Source of the DNA: Shimia haliotis
GTDB taxonomy: Bacteria; Pseudomonadota; Alphaproteobacteria; Rhodobacterales; Rhodobacteraceae
Direction of reading: 5' to 3'
Length of the DNA: 64,000 bases
Assembly: GCF_900114415.1 (NCBI RefSeq)
Contig: NZ_FOSZ01000004.1
Span: forward strand, 124,001-188,000
Shown: one piece after another, positions 24,866-33,797 of the stretch
How the letters are laid out: each line of letters starts with the position of its first letter
Position numbering within the stretch: position 1 is the first letter of the stretch
Notes under the pieces: generated by a model
Told to the model about the DNA's origin: nothing
The model's database searches: none
What the model saw: only the letters and a program-made list of their open reading frames with translations
Translations under genes and position numbers: made by a program

Positions 24866-25911
24866 AGAGAGGCCTCCGGGCGGAACCGGTCCGGAATGGT
24901 GTCGCGCCCTTCCAGCACCAGATCCGCCATGGCCTCGGACACGCCTGGCGCCATGCCAAAGCCAATCTTGAAACCGCCATTGGCGATGAATTGTCCCTGA
25001 TGCAGGGGGTGTTCGCCCAGCATCGGCGCGCGGCTTTTGGCGCGTGGGCGCAGGTTGGCCCAGCGTTCCACCACTGGCGCCGCAGCCAGCAGGGGAAAGA
25101 CGTCACACGCCCGCGCGATCAGATCTTCGAGCAAGTCATCCGTGGCATCGGGTGAGGAATAGTCCCGCTCTGACGTTGACCCGACAGCGACGGTCCCGTC
25201 TGCATGTGGCACCACAAGAACGTCGCCCGCGGAACATATCGGCGCGCCGCCGGCATCAAGCCCGAAGACTGCCGCCTGCCCTTTCACACCGTTGCCGACT
25301 GTTTTGCCTTTGGCCTCGGTCAACTCCCTGAGACCCGCGACTCCGGTGGCCCAGATCACTTGCCCTTGCAGGTTGCTCGCTTCACCGATTTCCACCGTGC
25401 AGCCGCGTGCATGGAGGGCCGCCACAAGGGCCTCACAGGCGCGGCGCGGATGCAGACGGGCGCTCAGGGTGTCCTCAATCAGCAGTCCCGTAGACGTCGC
25501 TGGCGCCCAATCGCCTGCTTTAGCAGCGTCAATCACACGCCAGTGGGCCTTGCCTTGCCAATGCACCACCGCATTCTCTGTGCGCTCCCGCGCCAGTTCA
25601 AGCGCGCGCTCGGTCTCAATCGGTTGCAGGCGCCCGACACGATCATAGCCCGAGGACACACCACCCACGGTCTCCACTTCGCGCCAGAACGCCTCGGCAT
25701 AAACGAGGCTTTGGAACTGGAATTCCTTGGTCTCGTTCCATCGCTCCGGCGCGTGCGGAGACAGCATGCCAACCACGCCGCCGCTACAGCCCGCCGCGAC
25801 ACCGGTGCGGTCAATGACCCGCACCTTCGCGCCCCGCCGTGCGCAGGCCCATGCGCTCGCCAGCCCAAACACGCCCGCGCCCACAACCGTCACATCCGCT
25901 GCTCTGCCCAT
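24862..25911 (-). CDS. FAD-dependent oxidoreductase, MnmC(o)/DAO-like
   Basis: A 349-residue glycine/D-amino acid oxidase-fold enzyme. The FAD dinucleotide motif is TVVGAGVFGLASAWACARRG, and the C-terminal FAD cap is LRPRAKSRAPMLG with GGFKIGFGMAPGVSEAMADL. I place the start at ATG 25911 (AGGTGA eight bases ahead); the TTG at 25917 is the alternative. In most proteobacteria the oxidase and methyltransferase steps of mnm5s2U34 synthesis are fused in MnmC. Here a methyltransferase half (MnmD) lies divergent, 58 bases away, so this gene could be the detached oxidase half. A general D-amino acid or glycine oxidase is the alternative. Confidence 0.75.
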   Translation of the reverse strand: MGRAADVTVVGAGVFGLASAWACARRGAKVRVIDRTGVAAGCSGGVVGMLSPHAPERWNETKEFQFQSLVYAEAFWREVETVGGVSSGYDRVGRLQPIETERALELARERTENAVVHWQGKAHWRVIDAAKAGDWAPATSTGLLIEDTLSARLHPRRACEALVAALHARGCTVEIGEASNLQGQVIWATGVAGLRELTEAKGKTVGNGVKGQAAVFGLDAGGAPICSAGDVLVVPHADGTVAVGSTSERDYSSPDATDDLLEDLIARACDVFPLLAAAPVVERWANLRPRAKSRAPMLGEHPLHQGQFIANGGFKIGFGMAPGVSEAMADLVLEGRDTIPDRFRPEASL

Positions 25912-25969
25912 TGCCAAATCACCTGCCTTCGCTCAAAGCTTTCCTGACCTCTCAATAAGGCAAGCCGAG

Positions 25970-26647
25970 ATGAGCGACCAGCATGCAGAGTTGGAGTGGC
26001 GAGATCAGGCCATTCCGGTCTCAACCCGCTTTGATGACCCCTATTTCAGCCTCGAAAACGGGCTGGCAGAGACACGCCATGTGTTTCTGGCGGGCAACGA
26101 TCTGCCTGCACGGTTTGCGCCTGATTTTCATATCGCAGAACTGGGCTTTGGCACCGGTTTGAACCTTTTGACGGCTTGGATGGCTTGGGATCAGGCGGGC
26201 ATGGACACGCCGCTGACGTTCACCAGTTTCGAAGCCTTCCCGATGGAAGCCGACGAGATGGCTCGCGCGCTGGAGGCGTTCCCCGAACTTGGCGCCTACC
26301 GCGACAGGTTGGTGGCGGCATGGGGCGAGGACAAAACACTGGCGTCACTTGACGGCATTCGGGCGCGCGTCATGCTTGGCGACGCACGCGAGACCCTGCA
26401 AGGCGCGGATTTCATGGCTGATGCGTGGTTCCTTGACGGATTTTCCCCCGCCAAAAACCCTGAACTCTGGGATGAGGCGCTGATGATGCAGGTCGGCGCG
26501 CACACCAAGCAGGGCGGCACGGCGTCGACGTATACCGCGGCCGGGTTCGTGCGTCGCAACCTCACGGATGCGGGCTTCACCGTGACCCGAACCAAAGGAT
26601 TTGGCCGCAAACGTCATATGACCACCTGCCGCAAGGGCACGTCATGA
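25970..26647 (+). CDS. mnmD: tRNA 5-methylaminomethyl-2-thiouridine methyltransferase (MnmD)
   Basis: A 225-residue SAM methyltransferase that matches the methyltransferase half of MnmC. It opens with AELEWRDQAIPVSTRFDDPYF, the MnmC N-terminal signature. The SAM loop is IAELGFGTGLNLLTAWM, and the substrate region is DAWFLDGFSPAKNPELWDEA, nearly identical to the MnmC pattern. It stops at the end of this domain and has no fused FAD domain. The start is ATG 25970 with AAGG ahead. Product role: methylation of the wobble modification to mnm5s2U in tRNAs. The DMT transporter start overlaps its stop (ATGA). Confidence 0.92.
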   Translation: MSDQHAELEWRDQAIPVSTRFDDPYFSLENGLAETRHVFLAGNDLPARFAPDFHIAELGFGTGLNLLTAWMAWDQAGMDTPLTFTSFEAFPMEADEMARALEAFPELGAYRDRLVAAWGEDKTLASLDGIRARVMLGDARETLQGADFMADAWFLDGFSPAKNPELWDEALMMQVGAHTKQGGTASTYTAAGFVRRNLTDAGFTVTRTKGFGRKRHMTTCRKGTS

Positions 26648-27516
26648 ACGCGGTGGCCGACAACAGGCGCGGCATCCTTCTGATGTGCCTCACGACCTTT
26701 GTCTTTGCCATGCAGGACGGGTTTTCGCGGCATCTGGCGGACACTTACAACACATATCTGGTGGTGATGATCCGCTATTGGTTCTTCGCCGCCTTTGTTG
26801 TGGCACTTGCGATCCGTCAGGACGGCGGGCTGCGGCGCGTGGCACAAAGCCGCTTTCCGTTTCTACAAGCCTTTCGCGGGGCTTTGCTGGCTCTGGAAAT
26901 CTGTGTGACGGTGTTGGCCTTTACCTTGCTTGGCCTCACCGAAACCCATGCTGTGTTCATCTGCTATCCACTGATGATTGCCGCGCTGTCCGGCCCCATT
27001 CTGGGTGAACAGGTGGGCTGGCGGCGCTGGGTGTCGATTGGTGTCGGGGCAATTGGTGTGATGATCATCCTGCAACCAAGCTCGGGCGTCTTCTCACCGG
27101 CGGCGGCAATTCCGCTATTGGGGGCGTTTATGTTCGCAATCTACGGACTGCTGACACGCTATGTCTCACGCGGGGACAGCTCGGAAACCAGTCTGTTTTA
27201 CACCGGAACTATGGGCTGTGTGGTCATGACCGCAATTGGAGTGTTTTTCTGGGAACCGATGAGCGGACAGGACTGGATTTGGATGCTCGTTCTCTGTGTG
27301 TCCGGTGTCTTTGGTCACTGGCTCCTGATCAAAACCTATGAGGCCGCGGAAGCCAGCGCGGTCCAGCCATTCGCCTATCTGCAACTGCCGTTTGCTGCCG
27401 CATTGGGGATGCTGGCCTTTGGGGAAACGCTGCGAATGAACGTAGCTGTGGGCGCTGTTGTGGTTGTTGGTGCAGGTCTGTTCACTTGGTGGCGGGAGCA
27501 GCGCAAAAGGCTGTGA
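26644..27516 (+). CDS. DMT superfamily transporter (EamA domain)
   Basis: A 290-residue inner-membrane protein with ten hydrophobic helices in two EamA repeats. The N-terminal repeat begins GILLMCLTTFVFAMQDGFSR, and the C-terminal repeat ends with PFAYLQLPFAAALGMLAFGE, with the typical proline and acidic residues. EamA members export amino acids, sugars or metabolites; the substrate is not predictable. The ATGA overlap with mnmD implies co-translation, although no functional link is known. Confidence 0.9.
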   Translation: MNAVADNRRGILLMCLTTFVFAMQDGFSRHLADTYNTYLVVMIRYWFFAAFVVALAIRQDGGLRRVAQSRFPFLQAFRGALLALEICVTVLAFTLLGLTETHAVFICYPLMIAALSGPILGEQVGWRRWVSIGVGAIGVMIILQPSSGVFSPAAAIPLLGAFMFAIYGLLTRYVSRGDSSETSLFYTGTMGCVVMTAIGVFFWEPMSGQDWIWMLVLCVSGVFGHWLLIKTYEAAEASAVQPFAYLQLPFAAALGMLAFGETLRMNVAVGAVVVVGAGLFTWWREQRKRL

Positions 27517-27547
27517 TGCCGCCACCAAAACAGTCTCTATTCCTGCG

Positions 27548-27567
27548 GAAAACGCCTATTTGGCGTT
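27548..27567 (-). terminator. Terminator at the 3' end of tupA
   Basis: On the minus strand AACGCC-AAATA-GGCGTT gives a perfect six-base stem that spans the tupA stop codon and is followed by TTCC. It is short, so the call is moderate. Confidence 0.55.
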
Positions 27568-28356
27568 GAAAATAAACAACTGCTCGCCGTTCAGTTTGTA
27601 CCCGTCAATCAACGCCTGAGCGCGGTCGCTCACAAGCCAGGCTTCCAACTTGGCTGCAAGGTCTGCATGAACGTGACCATGTTTGCCGGCATTCACCGGC
27701 AGATAGGCGTATTGATTGAAAAGAACGGGATCACCGGCGAACAGCAGCGCCAGATCCCCTTTGTTGCCAAACTTCAGCCAGCTCGCCCGGTCAGACATGA
27801 TATAGGCGTTCATGCCGGAGGCCGTGTTGAGCGCCGCACCCATGCCTGCGCCAACTTCGCGATACCAGTCGGATGCACGGTTTTCTATGCCTGATGCTGT
27901 CCAAAGGGAGAGCTCTTTCTTGTGGGTGCCGCTGTCGTCGCCACGGCTGACAAAAACCGCTTGGGCGGCCGCAATTTTCGACAAAGCACTAGCAGCGGTA
28001 TCCGCGCCCTTGATCGCAGCGGGGTCACTAGACGGGCCAATCAGCACAAAGTCGTTGTACATGATTTCGGTGCGATGGGTGCCATAGCCGCCCGCGACAA
28101 ACGCGTCTTCTGCCTTTTTGGAATGCACGAGAATGGCATCCACATCCCCCGCTTCGCCCAGACGGATCGCCTGACCGGTGCCAACAACCAACAACTGGAC
28201 CTCAAGACCGAGGTCGGCCTTGATCTCGGGCAGCAGGACATCGGCCAGCCCCGAGTTGTGAAACGAGGTCGTGACCGCCATTTTCATAGTCTCAGCCGCG
28301 GCCATGCCGGTGCTGGCAACCAATGCGGCTGCGGTCAGAACTGCTTTCAATGTCAT
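27556..28356 (-). CDS. tupA: Tungstate ABC transporter substrate-binding protein (TupA)
   Basis: A 266-residue periplasmic binding protein. A signal peptide (LTAAALVASTGMAAAET) is followed by the anion-binding segment MAVTTSFHNSGLADVLLPEI, and later AILVHSKKAEDAFVAGGYG and SRGDDSGTHKKELSLW, which are TupA-type motifs. It overlaps the ATPase gene (ATGA). TupA binds tungstate, and sometimes molybdate, for enzymes such as formate dehydrogenase. It is separated from DMT and VOC genes by transcription direction, and the operon order is tupB-tupC-tupA. Confidence 0.9.
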   Translation of the reverse strand: MTLKAVLTAAALVASTGMAAAETMKMAVTTSFHNSGLADVLLPEIKADLGLEVQLLVVGTGQAIRLGEAGDVDAILVHSKKAEDAFVAGGYGTHRTEIMYNDFVLIGPSSDPAAIKGADTAASALSKIAAAQAVFVSRGDDSGTHKKELSLWTASGIENRASDWYREVGAGMGAALNTASGMNAYIMSDRASWLKFGNKGDLALLFAGDPVLFNQYAYLPVNAGKHGHVHADLAAKLEAWLVSDRAQALIDGYKLNGEQLFIFNAK

Positions 28357-29072
28357 TCGACAATGTCTCCTTCAATAAATGCGCGCGCTTCCGGAGTTTG
28401 TGGGGTGTTAAAGAATGTTGTGGCGGGGGACGCCTCGTGGATGCGTCCGTGATGAACAAACCAGACATCTTCTGCCAAGCGTCGTGCCTGACCGATGTCA
28501 TGAGTCGCCATAACAATGCGCGTACCCTCGGCGCGCGTGGCATGCAGGAGATCTTCGAATTCCCGTGTCGCGCGCCCGTCGAGGTTGGCACAGGGTTCAT
28601 CCAGAAACACAATCTGCGGGTCGCGGATCAACGCCCGCGCCAAGGCCATTTTCTGTCGCTCGCCGCCGGACAGAACATGGGCGGGCTTGTGCTCGCTGTC
28701 GCTGAGGCCAACCCGCGCCAGCCAGTGGGCGGCCTGTGCGCGGGCGTCTGATTTCGACACACCATGCACCCGCAGCGGATAGGCCACATTGTCCAAGGCA
28801 GAGCGCCGCATCAGGATCGGGGTCTGAAACACAAAAGCCTGAGCCGAGCGTGCCTCAGACTCGGGCACCTGCCATTTCAGCGTGCCCTTGGACATACGTT
28901 CCATCCCGTGAAGCAGACGCAACAGCGTGGTTTTGCCCGCGCCATTCGGCCCCATCACAATGGTCAGCCCATCAGTCTCTAACGTTGCCGAAATCGGACC
29001 AACCAGCACCTTGCCACGCCGCCTGACAACGGCCTCGGAAACCGTCAGGGGGAGAATCGGTTTCATCACCAT
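28353..29072 (-). CDS. tupC: Tungstate ABC transporter ATP-binding protein (TupC)
   Basis: A 239-residue ABC ATPase. Walker A is GPNGAGKTTLLR, the signature is VLSGGERQKMALARALI, and Walker B is QIVFLDEPCANLD. It sits between TupB and TupA on the same strand: its start overlaps the tupB stop by seven bases, and its stop overlaps the tupA start. The best start is ATG 29072 with AAAGGAG six bases ahead. It powers tungstate import across the inner membrane. Confidence 0.92.
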   Translation of the reverse strand: MVMKPILPLTVSEAVVRRRGKVLVGPISATLETDGLTIVMGPNGAGKTTLLRLLHGMERMSKGTLKWQVPESEARSAQAFVFQTPILMRRSALDNVAYPLRVHGVSKSDARAQAAHWLARVGLSDSEHKPAHVLSGGERQKMALARALIRDPQIVFLDEPCANLDGRATREFEDLLHATRAEGTRIVMATHDIGQARRLAEDVWFVHHGRIHEASPATTFFNTPQTPEARAFIEGDIVE

Positions 29073-29770
29073 CTTCCGCTCCTTTCAGTACGTGACAGGC
29101 TGTGGATGATCAGGTTCACCAGAACGGCCAGCCCGATCAGAACAAAGCCGAGCGCCAAGGCGAGGGCAAAGTTGCCTTTGCCGGTTTCAAGGGAAATGGC
29201 GGTGGTTAGAACCCGTGTCGCATGGTCGATGTTGCCGCCAACAATCATAATCGCGCCCACTTCGCCAATTCCGCGCCCGAAACCGGCAAGCGACGCCGTG
29301 AGCAACGCACGCCGCCCGTCCCACAAGAGCGTCCCGATGCGCTGAAACCGTGACGTGTTCAACGAAATCAGCAGATCGTGATACTCGGCCCAAAGATCCC
29401 TGATCGCCTGATGCGAAATTGAAGCAATGAGCGGGGTGAGGATGATCACCTGTGCGATGATCATGGCCGCGGGGGTGAACAGCAATCCAAAGACCCCAAA
29501 CGGGCCGGACCGGCTGAGCAGGATATAGACGATCAGACCCACCACCACCGGCGGAAGCCCCATCAACGCATTCAATGTGGCAATGACAAAGCGTCGGAAC
29601 CGGAAGCGGCGCACCGCGAGCCAGCAGCCAAGCGGCAAGCCGATCAGCGAGGAAATCAGCACAGCCGTCAGCGTCACCCGCAGGGAGCGCAGCGAAATCT
29701 CGATGAGATCAGCGTCAAGAGAGACGATAAGTTGGCCCGCCTTAAGCAGCCCTTCGACAATCTCGTTCAT
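29066..29770 (-). CDS. tupB: Tungstate ABC transporter permease (TupB)
   Basis: A 234-residue permease with about five to six helices. The ATPase-contact EAA loop is visible around LISLNTSRFQRIGTLLWDGR and GFGRGIGEVGAIMIVGGN, the pattern of molybdate and tungstate permeases. I use ATG 29770 because the earlier frame start at 29989 adds an unrelated, non-hydrophobic stretch. Transcription starts in the gap before dctP and runs tupB-tupC-tupA. Confidence 0.87.
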   Translation of the reverse strand: MNEIVEGLLKAGQLIVSLDADLIEISLRSLRVTLTAVLISSLIGLPLGCWLAVRRFRFRRFVIATLNALMGLPPVVVGLIVYILLSRSGPFGVFGLLFTPAAMIIAQVIILTPLIASISHQAIRDLWAEYHDLLISLNTSRFQRIGTLLWDGRRALLTASLAGFGRGIGEVGAIMIVGGNIDHATRVLTTAISLETGKGNFALALALGFVLIGLAVLVNLIIHSLSRTERSGRW

Positions 29771-30144
29771 GCCCTGTTGGTGGTCCCCATCCCTTGGTCT
29801 TGCGCCCGCGCCCCTCCGCGCGTTTGGCGTTTTGACCTTGATTGTTACATTTTGCTGGTTTGACAAGGGAGGGAAACATGAAATCGCAACCTTGCCAATG
29901 AGGAGGGGCAAACGGGTGCAAATTGTCCGGCTCAAACATCGCCAAAATGACATTCTGTCCTTTGCCGGATTCCTGACCCGCAAGGGCAACTTGCCTCAGG
30001 GCCAAGACAAACGGTTGCCAGACAACGGCAATTCGGGGTTTCATACCGGCAACAGCCGGTGACAACGCAATTTTAGAATATCCATTTGAGGGCGCGGAAA
30101 TGCCGAGGCATGGCTCTCATCTGTCTGTGTAAAGGGAGGATCAC
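29771..30144. other. Intergenic region between tupB and dctP
   Basis: This 374-base gap separates the divergent tupBCA operon and dctP. It is AT-richer than the neighbours in places, and holds a hairpin ACCGGC-AACA-GCCGGT (30045-30060) about 85 bases before dctP. The dctP ribosome site (AAAGGGAGG) lies near 30130. It should contain both promoters. I see no convincing gene; a plus-strand frame across it overlaps tupB and lacks any recognisable feature. Confidence 0.6.
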
Positions 30145-31188
30145 ATGACAACTCGCAGAACAATTCTCAACATTCTTGGTGGTGCAGCGGCGCTGGCCAT
30201 GACGGCCGGTGCGTCGGTGGCACAGGATGTCACGCTGCGCCTGCACCAATTCCTGCCGCCGCAGGCCAACGTGCCAAAGCACATTCTGGACCCTTGGGCC
30301 GACAGCGTCGAAGAGGCGTCCGAGGGCCGTATCAAGATCGACCGTTTCGGCGCGATGGCGCTGGGTGGCACACCGCCGAGCCTGATGGATCAGGCCAAAG
30401 ACGGCGTTGTTGATCTGGTGTGGACTGTGGTCGGCTATACGCCAGGCCGCTTCCCGTCGACCGAAGTCTTTGAACTGCCCTTTATGGTCGAGGACGCGGG
30501 CGCGGGCTCCTATGCCTATTGGAAGATGTTTGACAAACACATGAAGGACAGCGAGTTCAAGGATCTGAAAATCCTTGGCACCTGGGTTCATGGTCCCGGC
30601 ATGTTCCACACCAACAAGCCGGTCGCAAAACCGGGCGATCTTGCGGGTATGAAAATCCGCGGCGGCTCGCGTCTGGTGAACGAATTGCTCAAGACAACCG
30701 GTGCAAACCCTGTGGGCATGCCGGTTCCGGCGATCCCCGAGGCGCTGTCCAAAGGCGTGATCGACGGCACCACCATCCCGTGGGAAGTAACCGCCGCGCT
30801 GAAGGTTCCGGAACTGGTGGGCAACCACACCGAATTCGAAGGCAACGCGCTTTACACGCTGACTTTTGTGCTGGCGATGAACAAAGCCAAATGGGACAGC
30901 CTGCCTGCCGATCTTCAGGCCGCAATGGACGCCAAATCCGGTCTGGATTTCTCCGTCTTTGCGGGCAAAACTATGCAAGAGTATGATGCTCCGGCCCGAA
31001 AGGCCGCTGCTGATCGCGGCAACAACATCTTTACGGTCTCCGAAGCTGACGCAGCAGAATGGGCCACGGTTGTGAACCCGATCTATGACACTTGGATCGC
31101 CGACATGGACAAACGCGGCATCGACGGTCAGGCGATGATCGACGAGGCAAAGATGCTCATGGAAGAGTACAAGAAAAACAACATGTAA
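30145..31188 (+). CDS. TRAP transporter substrate-binding protein (DctP family)
   Basis: A 347-residue periplasmic solute-binding protein. A twin-arginine-like N-terminus (MTTRRTILNILGGAAALAMT) is followed by LRLHQFLPPQANVPKHIL, the typical TRAP start, and the Arg-containing anion site MKIRGGSRLVNELLKTTGAN. The IPEALSKGVIDGTTIPWE segment is diagnostic for the family. TRAP systems import carboxylates, sugars or osmolytes. No DctQ or DctM membrane partner lies nearby, so this is an orphan subunit that must use a transporter encoded elsewhere. The ribosome site and the terminator after it are clear. Confidence 0.92.
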   Translation: MTTRRTILNILGGAAALAMTAGASVAQDVTLRLHQFLPPQANVPKHILDPWADSVEEASEGRIKIDRFGAMALGGTPPSLMDQAKDGVVDLVWTVVGYTPGRFPSTEVFELPFMVEDAGAGSYAYWKMFDKHMKDSEFKDLKILGTWVHGPGMFHTNKPVAKPGDLAGMKIRGGSRLVNELLKTTGANPVGMPVPAIPEALSKGVIDGTTIPWEVTAALKVPELVGNHTEFEGNALYTLTFVLAMNKAKWDSLPADLQAAMDAKSGLDFSVFAGKTMQEYDAPARKAAADRGNNIFTVSEADAAEWATVVNPIYDTWIADMDKRGIDGQAMIDEAKMLMEEYKKNNM

Positions 31189-31209
31189 GCGTGTCTTTCG
31201 CTTGCTTTG

Positions 31210-31245
31210 GCCGGTCGCCCTTTGCGGGGCGGCCGGCTTTCTTTT
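31210..31245 (+). terminator. Rho-independent terminator after dctP
   Basis: GCCGGTCGCCC, loop TTTGCG, then GGGCGGCCGGC form an 11-base stem with one wobble pair, followed by TTTCTTTT. It lies 21 bases after the dctP stop and shortly before the convergent DMT gene end. Confidence 0.88.
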
Positions 31246-31248
31246 CCC

Positions 31249-32172
31249 TTATCCCTGCGGGGTCACATTGGGCCGCGCCTTGCCGCGTTTCAGACCAAGC
31301 TGCCGCTCCCGCCAGATGATCATGATGCCCGCCGCGATCACAATCGACGCGCCTGCCAACATCGCGCCTGTGGGAACTTCGTCGAACCACACGTAGCCAA
31401 TCACCAACGCAAACAACATCGACGCATAATCAAAGGGCGCCACGACAGACGCCGGCGCAAACCGGTAGCAGGACGTCAACATGATCTGCGCAAAGCCGCC
31501 AATCAGCCCCGCAGCGATCAGCATGAGAGCCTGCGACAAGGTTGGCACCACCCAGCCAAAAGGCAGGGTCAGCAAAGACAGGCACGTCGCCGTCAGCGAA
31601 AAGTAGAACACAATGGCCGAGGTTTCGTCGGTTTGGACCAGTTGCCGGATGTGGATTTGCGCCAGAGCCCGAAACACAGCCGATCCAAGCACCAGCAGCA
31701 CACCAACGGTGGCCAACGCAGCCTCGGGGCTTTCGTCAAAGATCGTCAGTCGCGGCCAGAGCACGATAACCACCCCTATCAGGCCAATACCGACAGCGGT
31801 CAGGCGAAACGCCCGCACTTCTTCGCCAAGAAACATCGCCGCGAACACAACGGTCAGCAGCGGTGCGGCATAGCCGATTGCCGTCACTTCCGGCAGAGGC
31901 AGCAAGCCAAGAGCCGCAAAGTTCAGCGCCATGGACGTTGTGCCAATCACCCCGCGCCAGACGTGACCCATTTTGTTGTTGGCCTTAAGGCCCGAGGACA
32001 AGTCCCCGCGCATGGCCAGCCATGCCAGGATGACCCAAAGGGCAAAAAAGGAGCGGAAAAACACGGCCTGTCCCGCAGGCACGGTGTCCGCCGTTGCTTT
32101 GATCAATGCTGCCATGATTGAAAACAGCGCAATTGCCGTAACTTTGAGCGCAATGCCGCGAACCGGATTCAT
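31249..32172 (-). CDS. DMT superfamily transporter (EamA domain)
   Basis: A 307-residue ten-helix inner-membrane exporter. EamA repeats are seen near IALFSIMAALIKATADTVP and in the C-terminal half near SCYRFAPASVVAPFDYASML. I use ATG 32172, with AAGG seven bases ahead; upstream extension of the frame to 32277 has no hydrophobicity. The C-terminus is basic. It is divergent from matB. The substrate is unknown. Confidence 0.9.
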   Translation of the reverse strand: MNPVRGIALKVTAIALFSIMAALIKATADTVPAGQAVFFRSFFALWVILAWLAMRGDLSSGLKANNKMGHVWRGVIGTTSMALNFAALGLLPLPEVTAIGYAAPLLTVVFAAMFLGEEVRAFRLTAVGIGLIGVVIVLWPRLTIFDESPEAALATVGVLLVLGSAVFRALAQIHIRQLVQTDETSAIVFYFSLTATCLSLLTLPFGWVVPTLSQALMLIAAGLIGGFAQIMLTSCYRFAPASVVAPFDYASMLFALVIGYVWFDEVPTGAMLAGASIVIAAGIMIIWRERQLGLKRGKARPNVTPQG

Positions 32173-32294
32173 GCTATGCCTTGCCGTTTGGGAATGGCTG
32201 CGACTGTGCCGCGCAGAGACCGTGATGACAAGGCGGCGGCCTTGATCTTTTGCAGACAAAACGAAACAGTCTGCCAAAGATCGGGGAGGCCACC

Positions 32295-33797
32295 ATGTAT
32301 GACACCAACCACCTGTTAAACGCCCTGCGCATCGCGTCGGCGGGCCGAGAGGGCGACGTATTTGCCAAAGTACCCTGCGGCGCTGATGTGTCGTTTGGAG
32401 ACCTTTTCGCAGGGGCCGAGAAAATAGCCGCTGCGCTGGTGGAGATGGGCGTCACACCCGGTGATCGCGTGGCCGTGCAGGTCGAAAAGACCGTCGCGGC
32501 GATCCAGCTCTATCTTGGCACGGTGATGGCGGGCGGTGTGTTTCTTCCGCTCAACACAGCCTACACAACACCCGAAGTGGCCTATTTCCTCGGGGACGCC
32601 GCTCCGCGTGTGGTGGTCTGCGACCCTGCCCGAGAGACCGACACAAAAGGCATTGCAGGCGAGGCCGTGGTCAAAACGCTCGATGCGGATGGTCATGGCA
32701 GCCTTCTTGAGGCCGCTGCCTCGCATTCGGGGTTTGCGCCGGTAGCACGCGGCGCCGACGATCTGGCGGCAATTCTTTACACATCTGGCACGACCGGCCG
32801 GTCCAAGGGCGCGATGCTGAGCCACGGCAATCTTGCCTCCAACTCCACCGTCCTGCGCGACTTCTGGCGCTTCACCTCCGATGACGTGCTGATCCACGCC
32901 CTGCCGATCTTCCACACCCACGGCCTTTTCGTGGCAACCAACGTCGCGCTTCTTGCAGGGGCCTCCGTGGTCTTCCTGACCAAGTTCGACGCTGACGCCA
33001 TCCTTGAGGCCATGCCCGCTTCTACCGCGTTGATGGGCGTGCCAACTTTCTACACCCGCTTGCTGGATGACCCACGCCTGTCCCGCGATCTAGCCGCTAA
33101 CATGCGCATCTTTGTTTCCGGTTCTGCGCCTTTGCTGGTGGATACGCATGAAGCTTGGGAAGACCGCACCGGACACCGGATTCTCGAACGCTACGGGATG
33201 AGCGAAACCAATATGAACACTTCCAATCCCTATGACGGTGAGCGCCGCGCCGGCACTGTTGGCTTTCCGCTGCCACAGGTGGAAACGCGCATCAGGCAGG
33301 ACGGGGTCATGGTGGCGCAGGGAGAGATCGGCGTGCTGGAAGTGCGCGGGCCAAATGTTTTTAAGGGCTATTGGCAGATGCCGGAAAAGACAGCCGAAGA
33401 ATTGTTGCCCGACGGGTGGTTCATCACCGGTGATTTGGCCCGACAGGATGCTGACGGCTACATCACGATTGTGGGCCGTTCAAAGGATCTGGTGATCACC
33501 GGCGGCTTCAACGTTTACCCCAAAGAGGTCGAAAGCTTGATTGATGACATCGCGGGCGTGAAAGAAAGCGCCGTGATCGGTGTGCCACATGCGGATTTTG
33601 GCGAGGCGGTGGTGGCAGTGGTTGTTCGCGTAGACCCAACATTGACCAAAGACGCAATCACCGGACCGCTCGCAGAAAACCTCGCGAAATTCAAACAGCC
33701 CAAAGAGGTCATTTTCCTACCGGAACTGCCGCGCAACACCATGGGCAAAGTTCAGAAGAAAGCGCTGCGAGAGGACTTTGCCGCACTGTTTGGATAA
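32295..33797 (+). CDS. matB: Malonyl-CoA synthetase (MatB-like)
   Basis: A 500-residue ANL-family acyl-CoA ligase that converts malonate, ATP and CoA to malonyl-CoA. The phosphate loop is ILYTSGTTGRSKGAML (residues 160-175). The family-specific substrate segments are MGVPTFYTRLL and ERYGMSETNMNTSNPYDGER, both typical of MatB, and TGDLARQDADGYITIVGRSKD holds the hinge. The catalytic Lys is in NTMGKVQKKAL. GGGGAGG precedes the start. No malonyl-CoA decarboxylase gene is next to it, so it stands alone. A methylmalonate substrate is also possible. Confidence 0.9.
   Translation: MYDTNHLLNALRIASAGREGDVFAKVPCGADVSFGDLFAGAEKIAAALVEMGVTPGDRVAVQVEKTVAAIQLYLGTVMAGGVFLPLNTAYTTPEVAYFLGDAAPRVVVCDPARETDTKGIAGEAVVKTLDADGHGSLLEAAASHSGFAPVARGADDLAAILYTSGTTGRSKGAMLSHGNLASNSTVLRDFWRFTSDDVLIHALPIFHTHGLFVATNVALLAGASVVFLTKFDADAILEAMPASTALMGVPTFYTRLLDDPRLSRDLAANMRIFVSGSAPLLVDTHEAWEDRTGHRILERYGMSETNMNTSNPYDGERRAGTVGFPLPQVETRIRQDGVMVAQGEIGVLEVRGPNVFKGYWQMPEKTAEELLPDGWFITGDLARQDADGYITIVGRSKDLVITGGFNVYPKEVESLIDDIAGVKESAVIGVPHADFGEAVVAVVVRVDPTLTKDAITGPLAENLAKFKQPKEVIFLPELPRNTMGKVQKKALREDFAALFG

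Noticed and set aside
29577-30062. A 161-residue plus-strand frame across the tupB end and the gap
   Set aside because: The first part is antisense to tupB and the rest has no ribosome site, domain or signal, so it is not reported as a gene.
30073-30978. A 301-residue minus-strand frame opposite dctP
   Set aside because: It covers the DctP coding region, which has a signal peptide, ribosome site, family motifs and terminator on the plus strand.
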